64,000 nucleotides of DNA, from positions 541,900,335-541,964,334 of the forward strand of contig NC_081412.1 of assembly GCF_030272615.1 (NCBI RefSeq). Reading direction: 5' to 3'. Source of the stretch: Cryptomeria japonica. Its lineage: Eukaryota; Streptophyta; Pinopsida; Cupressales; Cupressaceae. Positions 14,303-27,040 of this stretch are shown here, in pieces. The notes beneath the pieces were generated by a model. The model worked only from the letters and a program-made list of their open reading frames with translations. It was not told the DNA's origin and searched no databases. Position 1 is the stretch's first letter. Each line of letters begins with the position of its first letter. A program made the translations under genes and the position numbers.

Positions 14303-15469
14303 TGTATACACATAAAAATGGTTATGAGCGATTAATAAATATTTTATATTTATTTAATAATTATTCTTCTATTAAATAGTTAATTTGAAAAGATTAATTT
14401 ATTTAATTCATTTTGTGTCTTTCTATTAATTAATTTAATTGAAATATTTTATTAATTAATTCATCTATCCTATTCCTCTAATTAATTATATATCTAATAT
14501 TTAATTATTCTTCTGATAAATTAATTAAATATCTAATATTTAACTATCTCCTTCAATCAATTAAATATATAATAATTGATGGTTATTCTCCTATCCTATA
14601 GTCTCAAATATTAAATAATTTCTTAAATTATTTAATCCCTCTTATCCAACTCACCTTCCATCTCCACTTCATCTTCCCCTTTGCCAACTCATCCATCATG
14701 TGGCTAAGGAAATTATATTAATTCATCATTTATCTCCAACCTCCAAACTTAAATGAAATATTATGTACGTACACATATTTCATAACCTCCTTCTAAATTC
14801 TCTCCAATATCCCTACATCTTAGGAAGGACTTGAGTCCACTTGCCCTCTCATGCCTAAATTTTCTCCAACCATCCCTAAATTCCCTTAGTTAGCAACCTA
14901 GTCAAGGTGAGATGAGTGGCACTTGTCGTCTCCTTCCCCCTTTCTCTCAACCTTCACCTTTTCTCACATCCATCCAAATCTACAGATCTGATCATGACCG
15001 TTGAGCCACATCATCTTATCCTCTCAAGGTCTATACAATCAAGAGTTTTAGTTGAGAGAGAGTTAGACTTCAAGTGAATTTGCAAGCTAATTATTTGTGA
15101 AACTTATGCATCTGTGAGTTTTCAATCTTGAAGCAAATAGCAATTAGCATTTTAGGATAATCATTTTAGCATAATTATTTAGCATTGCATATCTTAGCAT
15201 TTGTGAACTATCAGTTATCAGTCCATTCTTCATATGCCATCTTGAAAGCTATCAGTGCTTGTCTAAGAGCACACCATCTGCAACCAGGAATAGTGGAGTT
15301 AGGACACAATAAGACATAAACCATGAAGATAAAAATAGCCTTTTTATTTCATATATATTTCATGTAGTTTCATTGGTTGAGTTTGGATTTCTTGTAGCAT
15401 TTCCATTGGTATTTTGTGAAACTAACTTGTTGCAGGTAGCATTCTAAGGATGAAATTCAAGTTGACACA
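14303..15469 (+). repeat. 5' LTR of Tat-type element
   Basis: 1167 bp, TG...CA ends. Matches 30392-31558 with scattered substitutions and a few small compensating indels (for example the ATTAAATAATT region near 14615). The AT-rich first third is followed by a pyrimidine-rich segment. Transcription probably starts within it, but I could not place the TATA box securely. Confidence 0.95.
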
Positions 15470-15472
15470 TTT

Positions 15473-15491
15473 TGGCGCCCACCGTGGGGCT
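15473..15491 (+). promoter_or_regulatory. Primer-binding site, tRNA-Lys type
   Basis: TGGCGCCCACCGTGGGGCT starts three bases after the LTR. It is complementary to the 3' end of plant tRNA-Lys(CUU), including the added CCA, as I recall that tRNA. It would prime minus-strand DNA synthesis. Confidence 0.88.
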
Positions 15492-15554
15492 ACAGGACAT
15501 CGCATATACTTTTAAATTCTTAAAAAAAAAAAAGGAAAAAAAAAAGCAAATTTA

Positions 15555-15860
15555 ACACATTTGTAATGCAGATTCACGCATGTGTGAATTCTAACAATGC
15601 TTTTGTTTGATAGGTTAGCGCATATGTCCTTCAGGTTAGCGCATTTGTCATGTAGGTTAGCATTTTTGTCTGAGAATCCATGCATTTAATCTATAGGTTA
15701 TCTCATATGTCCTTCAAGTTAGCATTTTTGTCCTATATGTTAGTGCATTTGTCAGTTGGGTTAACGCTTATGTTAGAGAATTCTCGCAATGCTTTTGTAG
15801 TGTGGGTTAGCACATTTGTTAAGACAACGCTTTTATTTGCAATTGATAGAATTTCCTTGC
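15555..15860 (+). repeat. Leader array of GTTAGCGCATTTGTC-like units
   Basis: At least eight degenerate copies of GGTTAGCGCATTTGTC spaced mostly about 20 bases apart (15613, 15634, 15655, 15698, 15717, 15739, about 15759, 15806). They lie in the untranslated leader between the primer-binding site and gag. The same consensus occurs inverted at 29577-29880, upstream of the antisense gene. Confidence 0.8.
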
Positions 15861-17647
15861 AGGTCTGAATGTCCCAGAGCTTAAATTTTTCAAACTACTG
15901 ACATGCATTTGCAGGATTGTGTTTAAAGAAAATTTTATGCATTTCCTCACCTAGTTAATTAAGAGCTCTATTTTGGAAAGTAACACATCATGTCTTGTTC
16001 ATTTAGTTTAATTAAGGGGATAAATTGATAGCATGCAACTTTCATTTTGAGTGACTTCTTTAAAATAGTTTCACATAGACTTTTAAAGGTTAAAATAAAC
16101 TTGTCTTTTTCGTGCTTGATGAAGTAGTAGGTAAGTATTCTCTCACCATCATACAGTGATCAGAAAACCAGACCTACTTTCTTTTATGTATAACCTTTAG
16201 AGGGCCTGCCTTCCCAAGCTGCCTTGAGGGGGTCAATGAGAGGGGAATGATCTAAAGTGGAAACGGGATAATACTGAGTCCTTCCAATCCACTCTAAATA
16301 AATCGTGTTTGTGATGAAAGTCCCAAACAACATGTGCTGATAAGTTCATACCGACACTATGTTTCCCCATAAAACCTATGGAGTGTAACCTCTATACGTT
16401 GGGAAACTTATGTATTTACAGAGCTGAAAGTGTCACATGTATGGCCACATGACTGGAAGCCTTTACTAAAAACCACTTGTACTAGTTGCCAAAATCCTTC
16501 TAGTTGTTGGCGCAAGAGGTCGGACCTCTGAAGCGGCTCACACACATACGGTTCTTAGTAGAGATATATAGTTTGCCATGGGGAGTTTTCATGGAAACTG
16601 GTGCTCTACTGCCCCAGAGAAGTGAGTGTTGAGGGTGGAGCCAGTGCGGTCAAGCATCTAAATATCTGCTTTGAATAGTGTAGCCTCGGGGGAAACCCCA
16701 TGTGAGATTCAACAAGTATTGCCTCAGGCTGCCATAAGATTTGTACTTGCTTGTGCATTTTGTTTATTAAACATTGTGTCTTCTATGTCTATAACATGTT
16801 CCAAATGGTCACAAATTGAAGAAAAACATTATCTACGAGTGAGCAAAAATCCAACCAATTGCCAAAAAAATTGCTCAAAAGGGGTAGTACAAAGGCTTTC
16901 CAACATTTGAACACCAGATCAAACTAAAGTTTCAAAACATCAATATCAAAATACTTCTTGAGTAGATTTGTCTCTAAACCATCATGTATTTTCAAACTAG
17001 CTCAACAACTGGGTCACTAATCCAACAGGCTATTCCCGAAAGGTTTCTATAAGCATAAACATTCAACAAGCTCTTGATTCAAACATCTTAAGTGCAAAAG
17101 ATCAACATCATTGTCAAGTCTCTCATCGGGATAATCAAATCTTGTATCATGAAGCTTGATCAAATTATCCTATGTTCATAATCTTGGATATATCTTTCCT
17201 ATTTTGAACCTAGGTTATATCAAAATCATAATTGCACCAACATTGGAATCAAACAAACTTGTAAACTGTCAAATGCTTATATGACTTTTAAGTATCACCT
17301 TAAGAAAAGAAAACCTAGTTATAAAGCTACTCAAAAAAGAATAAGGTTATTGTATATCAATCGCAAGATCTTATTAAAACATAGGACATTCCTACATTGT
17401 TTTTGCCACTACTTACGTGGCTGCGGTACAGAGTTCGACAGAGAAATTTTGCAAGGACGTGTTTTTCAACAAAGAGACGCCTTATCACAGCGAACAAACA
17501 ATAGCGGTAAACTCAACAAAGCATATATTCCTAAACCAATAATCACCTATTGACTTTGTCCTTTGGAAATTTCAAAAATTTTGAAATAATCACATGCCAG
17601 TTTGAACTAGAGCTCAATACGAACAACTTAGAAAACAACAAATACAA
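15861..17647 (+). other. Untranslated leader of the Tat-type element
   Basis: About 1.8 kb without a convincing coding region. Short open frames (16671-16910, 17281-17553) have no recognisable domain. A long leader before gag is usual for Tat-type elements. Confidence 0.55.
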
Positions 17648-19438
17648 ATGGAGGAAGAAGATAATCTTGTATTCCAAACTTTTGGGTATACTGTTGTTGA
17701 GGAAGAAGCAGTCAATAATACCATTAGAGACCTTGAGCAAGATTTCAAATTTGATAGGCTAATGGAAAAATTGTTGGCAAAATGAAAAGAGAAATATCTC
17801 TTGATGTTGGCAAAATCTGGAGCTAAATTACCACAAGACTTTAACATAGAAAGCTTGATTCAAGATGCGGAGGCAATTAACACCCAAAACACAGATGATC
17901 CAAATAACGAAGATGTGAACAAAGAAAGTCATGAAGAGACAAGAAAAGAATGGGATGACACAAGAAAAGAGCGTAGTGATAAAAGAACTTACGAAGAAAC
18001 AAGGAGAAACTAAATGGATAATCCATTGTTAAACCTTACTCAACAAATGCAAACTCTACAACAACAGATGCAAGATATGAAAAATGGAACAAGCTCCAAG
18101 AAGTATTCATTGGAAGATATATGCCCATATCCTTTTGATAAAAAATTGAATATGGTACCATTTCCACAACATTGCGAGATCCCTAAATATGACAAATACG
18201 ATGGAAAATCTGATCCTTGGGATCACATTAGGGAGTTTTTTACTATGAGTATGGAATTTGCCCATGATGAAACTTACCTGATTCGTCTTTTTCCAAGCAG
18301 TTTAAATGGACAATCAATGGAGTGGTTTTCAAGATTACCATCCAAAATCAAATCTTTTGAAGAACTCATGAATAGATTTATTTCACAATACTCCTACAAT
18401 ATAAGGAATGAGATAACAATGCTGGATTTATGCAATGTTAAACAAAAGAATGGTGAATCTTTTATGATCTTCTTACAACGATGGAAATGCATGTTTAATA
18501 GGTACCAAGAGATGTGTCTGATCAAGAAAAAATGGACATATTCATTGATAATCTTATTGGTGAAATGAGTTATCAACTAAGAATGCAATGTCCTCCCTCA
18601 TTTTCCAAGATGATTGAGAATGGTCTGAAAATAGAGAATGCGATGGTAAAGAAAGGAGAGCTAAAACTTTACAATAATTCCTACTACAACAACCACAACA
18701 ATGACAAACCCAAGTTCTGGTCAAAGAATAGGAATGTCAGCAATGGAGGAAATGACAATAATAGTGCTACAAAACAACAACAACAACAACCAATTTCTAA
18801 TCTATCAAGTCAAATCTCAAGCAATAACAATCAAGAAAACAATAAGACCAAGTCCTTCTTCTCCAATCCTCAGAGGAAATTCACAAACATTGGAGAGCCA
18901 TTGGAATCAGCTTTAAAAACTCTTCTTGCCAGCAAATTGATTGTTTTACCAAAAGCAAGAAGTTATGAACCACCAGTCAAGCCAAATTGGTGGAATGACA
19001 AATTATTTTTGCAATTACCATCGGAATAAAGGACACCGCACAAATGAATGTCAAAGATTGAAATACCTTATCCAAGATCTAATCGATAATGGAACTATCA
19101 CAGTGGATAGCCACAAGACAAATCAATCAAACCTAGCTTTCAAAACTCCAATTCCGAATTATGACAAAGGTGAAACATCCGAATTAAAAGATGACAAAGG
19201 AAAAGCCAAAGTGAATTACACTTATACATATGATGATGTGGTAAATGTTATCATTATTAAAGATAATCCACCTTCAGAGCCAATCAATGTTATTACGAGA
19301 AGCAAAGAAAAAGTTACCTTTCCAGGTATAACAAAAGACCCAACATCCACTTCACAACAATACAATTTAGTAGCAATTACAAATAATACCCACTCAAATA
19401 TCAATTATGGAACTTCTCAAAGTTTCACCTATGCATAA
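17648..19438 (+). pseudogene. gag: Gag of Tat-type Ty3/gypsy element (broken)
   Basis: Gag forms the virus-like particle and binds the element RNA. The probable start is the ATG at 17648 in the frame that carries the main domain; related sequence may extend upstream. An acidic, Glu-rich N-terminus comes first. The retrotransposon gag domain follows, with the landmarks PKYDKYDGKSDPWDHI, EWFSRLP and FISQYSYNI (about 18190-18410). After a frame change near 18520 a Gln/Asn-rich linker follows. After a second change near 18960-19020 there is a CxxH...GHxTxxC knuckle-like motif (CNYHRNKGHRTNEC, about 19010-19055). In-frame stops (near 17783 and 18011) and the two frame changes make it non-functional. 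Confidence 0.85.
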
Positions 19439-19439
19439 G

Positions 19440-20020
19440 GAAATTTTGGAAAAAGCTTTAGTGGAAACAACAGTTTCAAAAGACTTGGATATAGATCAAT
19501 TCCAAAATATGGTGGGACACCTTATAGCCCCTCACTGCTTATCATTTTTTGAAAATGATGACGCAACCTTACAACATCCTCACAATTCTCCCTTACATGT
19601 TGAAGTCACTATAATAAAACACATGTCAAACGCGTACTCATAGATGGTGGAGCCGGCTTAAAAATTTGTGCATTGAGTTTGATAAAAACTTTGGGATATT
19701 CATAAAATGCAGTAGATCCAAAGAAGAAAATAACCATTAAGGCTTATGATGAAGCAGAACGTTCTTTTAAAGGAACTATGGAAAGGAATACATTATGTCA
19801 GGTTTTAGATTTGAACCTCTCTTACAACATTATTCTAGGAAGGCCATGTATTCACAATATGAAAGCAGTTCTTTCTACATACCATCAATGTGTAAAATTT
19901 CCTCATGAAGGACAAGAGATCACTATAATTGAAGATTCTAGTCAATATTGCAATAATTTGAAGCCAAAACAAGATACAAGAGTTCCACATAATAGAGAAT
20001 CTGTATATCCTACCAAATAA
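19440..20020 (+). pseudogene. Aspartic protease region of Tat-type element
   Basis: Processes the gag-pol polyprotein. The likely active-site segment is LIDGGAGLKIC (about 19640-19672), with DGG in place of the DSG or DTG of many retroviral-type proteases, a form seen in some plant elements. The conserved second half, [16 protein letters not shown], lies at 19821-19868, and the flap-proximal sequence [12 protein letters not shown] precedes it. The frame is interrupted between the two halves, with a TAA near 19700. It lies directly downstream of gag. Confidence 0.75.
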
Positions 20021-21726
20021 ATTCAAGAAAAGTTACGGGAAACCTTTGAGAAAAAAATCAAATTAAATGATGAAGGAATGGGAAAATATTCTTTGCATAA
20101 TTTTCCACTTTCCCCTAAGTCATATGGAAAGCCTACAAATATCCAATCAAATACCTTAGAGAAATCAAAAGATATGTTTAATGGAATATTTGTTAGAGCT
20201 GGAACTCTTGATGAAGAAACCGAAGACAAAGACATTCTTGGTTGGTTGTACAAGGATGAAAATGAAACTATAGAAACAGTTGCAGAAGTTAATATCCCCA
20301 TAAAACAATTGGCAAAGGTTATGAAATCATGCAAAAAATGGGATATGAAGGAAAAGGACCAATTGGTAAACGACATCAAGGTATTTCAGAACCAATTTGT
20401 CCCCACTCACAATATAAAGAAGATAAGTCAGGACTTGGATATCTAAAGTCAAATCAAAAGCACCATAATTATCAACAATCAAAGTGGAGAAGGAAATCAA
20501 CCTCTAAAGAAGAAAATTGGCAAGAAAAACTACATCAAGCAGCAGAAATAGTATCCAATGAATAGAAGAAACTAGAAGAACGTGAGAAGCAAGAAGAGAT
20601 TAACATCAAAGGAAAAGAAGAATCTTGTCAACAAGTTCAATAAATACAATCAAATGCAGAATCTGAACAAGATATTCCTGAAGCAGTAAAAATAGAGATG
20701 GCAGAAATCAGGGAACTTTTTGCACCATGTAACATCCCTGTATGGTATAGTGGGGTAGTCCTAGACCACGGTTCAAAGACAAATTCAAATGAGTATGAAT
20801 GGGGTCCAGATGTCTTATCTAGTACATCAAGTAAAGAAAACAATGAAGAACAAACAACTATTACAAAGGAAGACTTATCTATTACAAAACAAAAGATGGA
20901 GTTAGAAAGAAGACAAGAAGAACTTAGAATTTAGAGAAAAGAGGCATATACAAAACAACAAAGGAAAGGGAATGACAAAGACAAAGAAGTAACGCCACAA
21001 GAAGTACAAACAGAGATAGATAAAGTATCTGGAAATATCAAATTTCAATCAAATAAGGAATAGGAAGTATCAAGATGTGGCAAAACCATAGAAGAATTAA
21101 GAAATAGTCAAGTAGGATTGACTATTAGTCCAGAAGAAGTTGAGTTCGAAAGGAGACAAAATCTAGCAAAAGAATTATCTTTATCATGTGCACAAGTATG
21201 TCAACTCCAAAATGCAAATTAATTCATTGAAAATAATCAAGAAGGAATTTGAAGTAGTAAAGACGTGTGTGTTGATATAATCCAGTCATTTAAGGGACAA
21301 ACGTTAGCTGAAGAAACACTTGAGTTTGAGTTACAAAATACTAATAATGACTTTGTTAGAACTAATTGGAAGACACTTGGGAGAGACAATTCTCAAAATT
21401 ATTCGATCTATGACATTACCTACTCTATGCCAAATTATGATCATTATGTCATGAACTTTGAAACACCTAACGATGATAATGATTACGACTTACCCCTTCT
21501 TCATCCTGAACTAATTGATTGGGATAATTTAGAAAACCTTGAATTAGATGTCTTTTCTAATGATCATGACTTAGTCGTGTATCTTAATGTTATCAAACCC
21601 ATAACACCTAAGATATCTTCCATTGCAGAATCAAGTAATGTTTCTCATAGTTAGGAGAATGTCAAACTTTCCAGTCACAAAATTGAAATAAAACAAGGAA
21701 AGAGACCTATTGTTGAAAACCATTTC
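20021..21726 (+). pseudogene. Protease-to-RT linker with G-patch-like motif
   Basis: A polar, Glu/Lys/Asn-rich region that links protease to RT. Frames at 20078-20446 and 20329-20565 overlap. The second carries MQKMGYEGKGPIGKRHQG and KSGLGY (about 20329-20445), which resembles a G-patch, a glycine-rich RNA-binding motif found in some retroelement polyproteins. Downstream, a Glu-rich, coiled-coil-like stretch and an acidic block (21265-21654) have no recognised domain. Several in-frame TAG codons interrupt it. Confidence 0.6.
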
Positions 21727-22760
21727 ATGGCAACATTAGATCAATCAAAAGGGAAAATAAAGGACGTATCTGATGGTGAAAACCTCTTTGAGGCACCAGA
21801 AGATGGAAATTTTGACATTCTTCTTGCATATTTTCAGGAGAGATCTACTATCCTAATAGAACCAACAGAAGCAGTAAACATTGGTACATCAAAGGACCCT
21901 AAGATACTTCATTATGCTGCCTCATTATCAGATGAAGAGAGGAAAGAATACATGGAATTATTTAAACAAAGACAAATAAATTTTGCTTGGTACTATGTAG
22001 ACATGTCAGGACTTAATCCAGATCTTATCATGCATCATCTTAATGTGGATTTAAAAGAAAAACCAGTTAAGCAAAAGATAAGAAAAATGCATCCACACAT
22101 TGCTCTTCTTGTAAAAACCAAGTTGAAGAAACTATTAGATGTGGGTTTTATAAGACCTATTGCTTATCCAGAATGGGTTTCAAGTATTATACCAGTGTCA
22201 AAACCAGATAAAAGCATAAGAGTTTGTACAGATTTAGAGATCTAAATAAAGCATGTCCCAAAGATGATTTCCCGCTACCAAACATTGAAATAGTTGTGGA
22301 CTTATCAGTTGGACATGAGATGTTTTCATTAGTGGATGTCTTTTCAAGATATAATCAAATAAGAATTGCACCTGAAGATCAAGAAAAGACAACTTTCACT
22401 TGTGCATGGGGAACGTATTGCTGGAATGTTATGCCATTTGGGCTTAAGAATGTAGGAGAGACTTATCAAAGGACTATGACGATAATTTTTCATGACATGA
22501 TGCATACATTTATGGAAGATTATGTAGATGATATACTAGCAAAATCTCATACAAGACAAGAACATTTGAATATCTTAAGCAATATTTTTGATAGGCTGGA
22601 AAGATATCAGTTGAGATTATATCCAAAGAAATGTGCATTTGAAATAACCTCTGGAAAAATTCTTGGGTACATTATCTCAACTCGTGGAATTGAAGTAGAT
22701 CTTGAAAAGGTCAAAGCCATCATGGAGATGGAGTCACCTAGGAACATAAGTCAATTGTGA
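21727..22760 (+). pseudogene. pol: Reverse transcriptase domain, Tat-type element
   Basis: Copies element RNA into DNA. The N-terminal part carries ASLSDEERKEYMELFKQ and the RT entry IRKMHPHIALLVKTKLKKLLDVGFI (named in parts). The fingers and palm follow, with DLNKACPKDDFPLPNI, MFSLVDVFSRYNQI and MPFGLKN. The catalytic box is YVDD at 22521-22532. A one-base loss in a T run near 22236 shifts the frame between the conserved CTD and RDLNKACP segments. An in-frame TGA stands near 22758 where the family normally has Arg, consistent with CGA to TGA. The catalytic aspartates are still present. Confidence 0.9.
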
Positions 22761-23423
22761 TCTTTACAAGGAAGATTGCAATCAATCAAGAGATTTGTCT
22801 CTCAGTTAGCAAATAGATGTCGTCCATTCACCCATCTTCTACATAAGAATATTCCATTCAAATGGGATCAAAGATGTGAAGAATCTTTTTTGCAAATAAA
22901 AGAATATCTTATGAATCCTCCAGTACTAGTATCACCAACCAAAGGGAAGCCATTGTTGCTCTATATCTCAGCAACAAATGTATCATTAGGATCTCTCCTA
23001 GATCAACATGATGAAGAAGGAAAAGAAAGAGCAGTGTATTATATCAGTAGAATGCTTGTTGGCTATGAATTAAATTATTCCTCAATAGAGAAGACATGTC
23101 TAGCAGTTGTGTTTGTGACTCAAAAGCTGTGACATTATATGTTGATTCATTATGTGAAACTAATAGCAAAGATAGATCCACTAAAGTATTTATTAAGAAA
23201 GTTAACCTTGATAGGAAGACTAGCCAAATGGGTTATCATACTGAGTGAATTTGATATAGAGTATGTTGACCAAAAAGCTATCAAGGGACAGGTCATTGCT
23301 GATCAATTGGTTGAAGCTCCTTTACAAAATAACATACCATTGCACATTGAATTTCCTGATGTAGACATTCTAACAGTAAGTACAAACTTTTGGGAATTGT
23401 ACTTTGATGGTTTTTATACATAA
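22761..23423 (+). pseudogene. pol: First RNase H domain and connection, Tat-type element
   Basis: Degrades RNA in the RNA/DNA hybrid. Landmarks are FKWDQRCEESF, PLLLYISATNVSLGSLL (the aspartate normally near ALYIA.D is not conserved), AVYYISRML and YSSIEKTCLAVV. An in-frame TGA at about 23130 lies where the family has Arg (CTG TGA CAT TAT), again CGA to TGA. The connection region (KWVIILSEFDIEYV, KGQVIADQLVE) leads into the second RNase H. Confidence 0.85.
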
Positions 23424-23760
23424 TATGGATCAGGCGCGGGAATATTTTTCATCACACCTTAGGGACACACAATTCTAAAATCATATAGACTGTGGTTTCC
23501 ATGCACAAACAATACTGTAAAATATGAAGCATTAACTATTGGGCTCAAAATGGCCATTGAATGGAATGTCAAAGAATTATATGTCTATGGTGATTCACAA
23601 CTTATCATCAACCAAATAAATGATGATTATCAAACTAAGGATGATAAACTCATGCCATACAAATAGCTGGTAGAGGAGTTTAAAGAACACTTTAAAGAAA
23701 TATCATTCACCTAGATTCCAAGAAATGAGAATAAAGCGGCAGATGCAATGGCTACAATAA
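23380..23760 (+). pseudogene. pol: Second (archaeal-type) RNase H domain
   Basis: A second RNase H after the first marks Tat-lineage plant elements. Visible landmarks are WELYFDGFYT, then SGAGIFF, KYEALTIGLKMAIE, LYVYGDSQLIINQI and a C-terminal IPRNENKAADAMAT. Four TAG/TAA-type stops interrupt it (after YT near 23420, after ITP near 23458, after PYK near 23665 and after SFT near 23713). Two of them stand where Gln is usual, consistent with CAG to TAG. Confidence 0.8.
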
Positions 23761-25142
23761 CATCTCTCTTTCAAAATAAGGAGAATCAAAATCGTTACAA
23801 ATTTCTCGTGGAAGATATCTTAACCCTTACCATTCAATCCCAGCATATCTACCAAATTTTCCATATATCAAGAACCAGTCAATCCTTATACGGTCAAACT
23901 TATCATTACTTAAAAGAGAATATCCTTCCTCTTGACCTATCCTACAATCAGAAAAGGAATTTTATCCGTCAGTCCTCTCGCTATACTATTATTGCAGATA
24001 TCCTATATAAGCGTGGTCTAGATGGTACTTTGTTGAGATGTCTTGAACAAGAAGAATCTAAGAAAGTTCTTAATGAAGTTCATGCGGGTATTTGTGGCAC
24101 ACACTCAAGTGACTTAAAATTGGCTAACAAAATTCTTTGTATGGGTTACTATTGGCCTACTATGGAGAGAGATTCATTCATGTATGCTAGGAAATGCAAA
24201 CAATGTCAGATCCATGGGAATCTCATTCATGCACCAGCACAAGAATTATATCTTATGACAGGATCATGGCCATTTTCTCAATGGGGCCTTGATTTGGTAG
24301 GAAAGATAAATCCCTCATCTTCTAGTGGACATAAGTTTATTCTGACTGCTACTGAATATTTCACTAATTGGATTGAAGGAGTGCCTCTAACAACAGTGAC
24401 AGGAAAACAAATATCATCATTCATTTTGAATTATATAATTTGTCGCTATGGAGTTCCTATGACTAGTATCACTAATAATGGAAGACCATTCAAGAATCAA
24501 GATGTGAAGGAGCTATGTGAACAATTTCATATCCAACATAGGTTTTCTACTCCATATTATCCATAGGGAAATGGTCAAGTTGAGGCATCAAACAAAACTA
24601 TCTTAAAATTTTTAAAGAAAACAGTCAATGAAGCTAGAAAAGATTGGCACATTCAGCTAAATCCTGCTCTGTGGGCATACCGAACCAGCATCCACACTCC
24701 AATGGGAGCAACTCCATATTATTTGGTCTATGGATCAAAAACCATATTACCTATAGAAGTAGAGATACCTTCTCTACGAGTATCCTTGAAAGGTCTTATA
24801 CCAGAAGAAGAACAACAAGTCTCTCGACTCCAGCATCTTGAATTGATTCAAGAACGTTGCCAAAATGTAATAGATCATTTGAAAGTATATCAACAAAGAA
24901 TGGCAAGAAGCTATAACCACGGATTCAAGCCACACTTTTTTCAGATTGGAGATATAGTTCTAAGGAAGAATCCAAGAAATCAGCAAGACTGAGAAAAGAA
25001 GGGAAAATTTGAACCAAATTGGCTAGGATCTTTTGTCATAGTAGAAGCATATGGATCAGGAGCATACAAGTTATCTACCCCTGAAGGTGATTGGTTTGAT
25101 GAACCTATCAATTCTATTCATCTCAAGAAATTATATGCTTGA
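23748..25142 (+). pseudogene. pol: Integrase domain, Tat-type element (catalytic Asp lost)
   Basis: Inserts element DNA into the genome. The zinc-binding region (HAGICGTHSSDLK, CKQCQIHG) and GYYWPTM come first. Of the catalytic D,D,E triad, the first Asp is in WGLDLVGKI. The second is Asn here (TNNGRPF, near 24478), which would abolish activity. The Glu is in [14 protein letters not shown] stands just before GNGQVE (near 24565) where Gln is usual, and a TGA occurs near 24990 where Arg is usual (D-stop-EKKGKFEPNW). The C-terminal domain ends with INSIHLKKLYA* at 25142. Confidence 0.9.
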
Positions 25143-27040
25143 GATATAAAGTCCTGGAAAAAATCAATAAAAAGCATATAAAGTCCTGAAGAAATCAGTA
25201 AAAAAATAAAAAATAAAAAATAAGAAATAAAAGAGAAAAATGCAATGAATTTAGATGGTGAAAACCTGGTAAAAAGGTGCTATCTAAAAAGTGAGTTCCT
25301 CCATCTATGAGATTGCTTTACGCACCTATCCACTCCATCATATCGCATCTATCGCTTCCATCTATCCTAGCTTATCCATTTCATCTTTCGCATCTATTGC
25401 TCTAAACCATTGGCAGAAAATATGCAGCTTACCAACAATTATCAATCTTTGACACTCTTGTCATAGTCATTGTCTTGGATTTTATCAAAATCAATCAATC
25501 TTCATTTGTATCCTGCCATAGTTTGGATCTTGGTCAATTCATACATCCATGATAAAATTTTGTTTCCGATGGGGGCAAAATCCTAATCCATTTTGCTAAG
25601 GTGATCTTTTGAATCTTTGAAAATCCAAAACATTCGAAAAACTTAGAAAAACCAAAAACACCTAGGGTTTTGAAACAGATAACGAGCAACAAAGCAACGA
25701 AGATCAAGGCGTCTTATAACAACTAAATTAGGAAACTCAGAAAATGAAGGATCAACTAGCAAGTAATAAAGGATTATCAAAGATCATTCATCAAGATGAT
25801 TATATATGTTAATGACCATGAGAACATGTAAATGACACACAAGATTTAGTGTTTATATCTTGATTTTATTACTAATCATGTACTCTATGCGACTCAAGGA
25901 TGTCCATGACTAGAGACGCTATGATGGGGCATGATTATTTTTCTTTGATTGTTGTTTGTGGTTAATCTCTTACTAAGGTATGTACTTTTCTCAGGATATG
26001 ATCGGCAAAAGATTGAGGACGTTCCAAGTCATGCATGAAAGGAGATAATCCTTGTCTGTTCTGCAAGCAATACTTAGGTCAACTTGATTCATTTTATCAA
26101 GTTGCTTGTATTAACTTTCTATATCAAAATTCATGTAAGAAATACTCATGTCACCTTGGATCATTATGTCAAGTTGCTTGTATTCTCTTACAACATTTTA
26201 AAGATCAATGATGAAATCAAGCACTGTTACAAGATAGCATATGAAGAATGGCGGTATCATTTTTTTTTAGTTAGATCATTTTAGATTAGCTCATTATTCA
26301 TTTGCAATATAAGCATTCATTGTCAGTTGCATTATAAGCATTTCATTTCATTCAGAGATTAACAGTCAAAAATAAAGATTGAGTATACTTGGACAAACAA
26401 AAACAATTTGCATTTGATCATCATAGGTTCATTCATCTTTAGAATCATTTTTCATCATCCATATCATTTAGTTGCATTTTAATCATTTATTAGTTTGCAT
26501 TCAATTAAGTGCATTTCATTAATCATGTAGTAATCATCATTTTGCATTAGAATCATTCTCATTTTAGTTGTTTTTATCTATTAAGGTCATTTAGTTGCAT
26601 CTTTTGCACTTATATTCATTCATCATTATAAGCATTTATCATTATAGGTTTGATTAAACATAGCATTCATAATCATCATCACTATAACATTTGCATTTTC
26701 ATATCATTTTCATTTGCATCCATGTGCATCAAAAATAAAAATCAATCATTTATTTGCATTCCCATATAGATCATTGCATTTGCATCCATGGTCATCAAAA
26801 ACAAAAATCAAAAGCATTCATCATTGCATCATATAGATCATCATCATAATGAAAAGAAAAGAAAAGATCATCATCCATGTAATCAATGCATATAGATCAT
26901 CATCATATAGAATAACATGCATAATAAAGATCATCATATAGAGTCCATGTCTGCATATAGATCATCATAAAACAATAAAAGTCCAAGTATACAATGATAT
27001 CATATCAAAAGTACAAATGCCTCATCAATACAAAGTCAAG
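25143..27040 (+). other. Region between pol and the antisense gene
   Basis: No sense gene is seen. At 25569-25580 ATGGGGGCAAAA resembles the polypurine tract in front of the 3' LTR. From about 26280 to 26990 the sequence is low-complexity, built of variants of CATTTGCAT, ATCATT and ATAGATCATCAT. Such spacer DNA downstream of integrase is common in Tat-type elements. Confidence 0.6.
26280..26990. repeat. Low-complexity CATTTGCAT / ATCATCAT-rich tract
   Basis: Degenerate short repeats of TCATTTGCAT, GCATTTCATT and CATATAGATCATCAT, strongly depleted in C-G pairs. No fixed period is visible. Confidence 0.7.

Noticed and set aside
26280-26990. CRISPR-like or structured array
   Set aside because: Units vary in length and sequence, with no constant repeat or unique spacers; it is low-complexity DNA in a plant retrotransposon.
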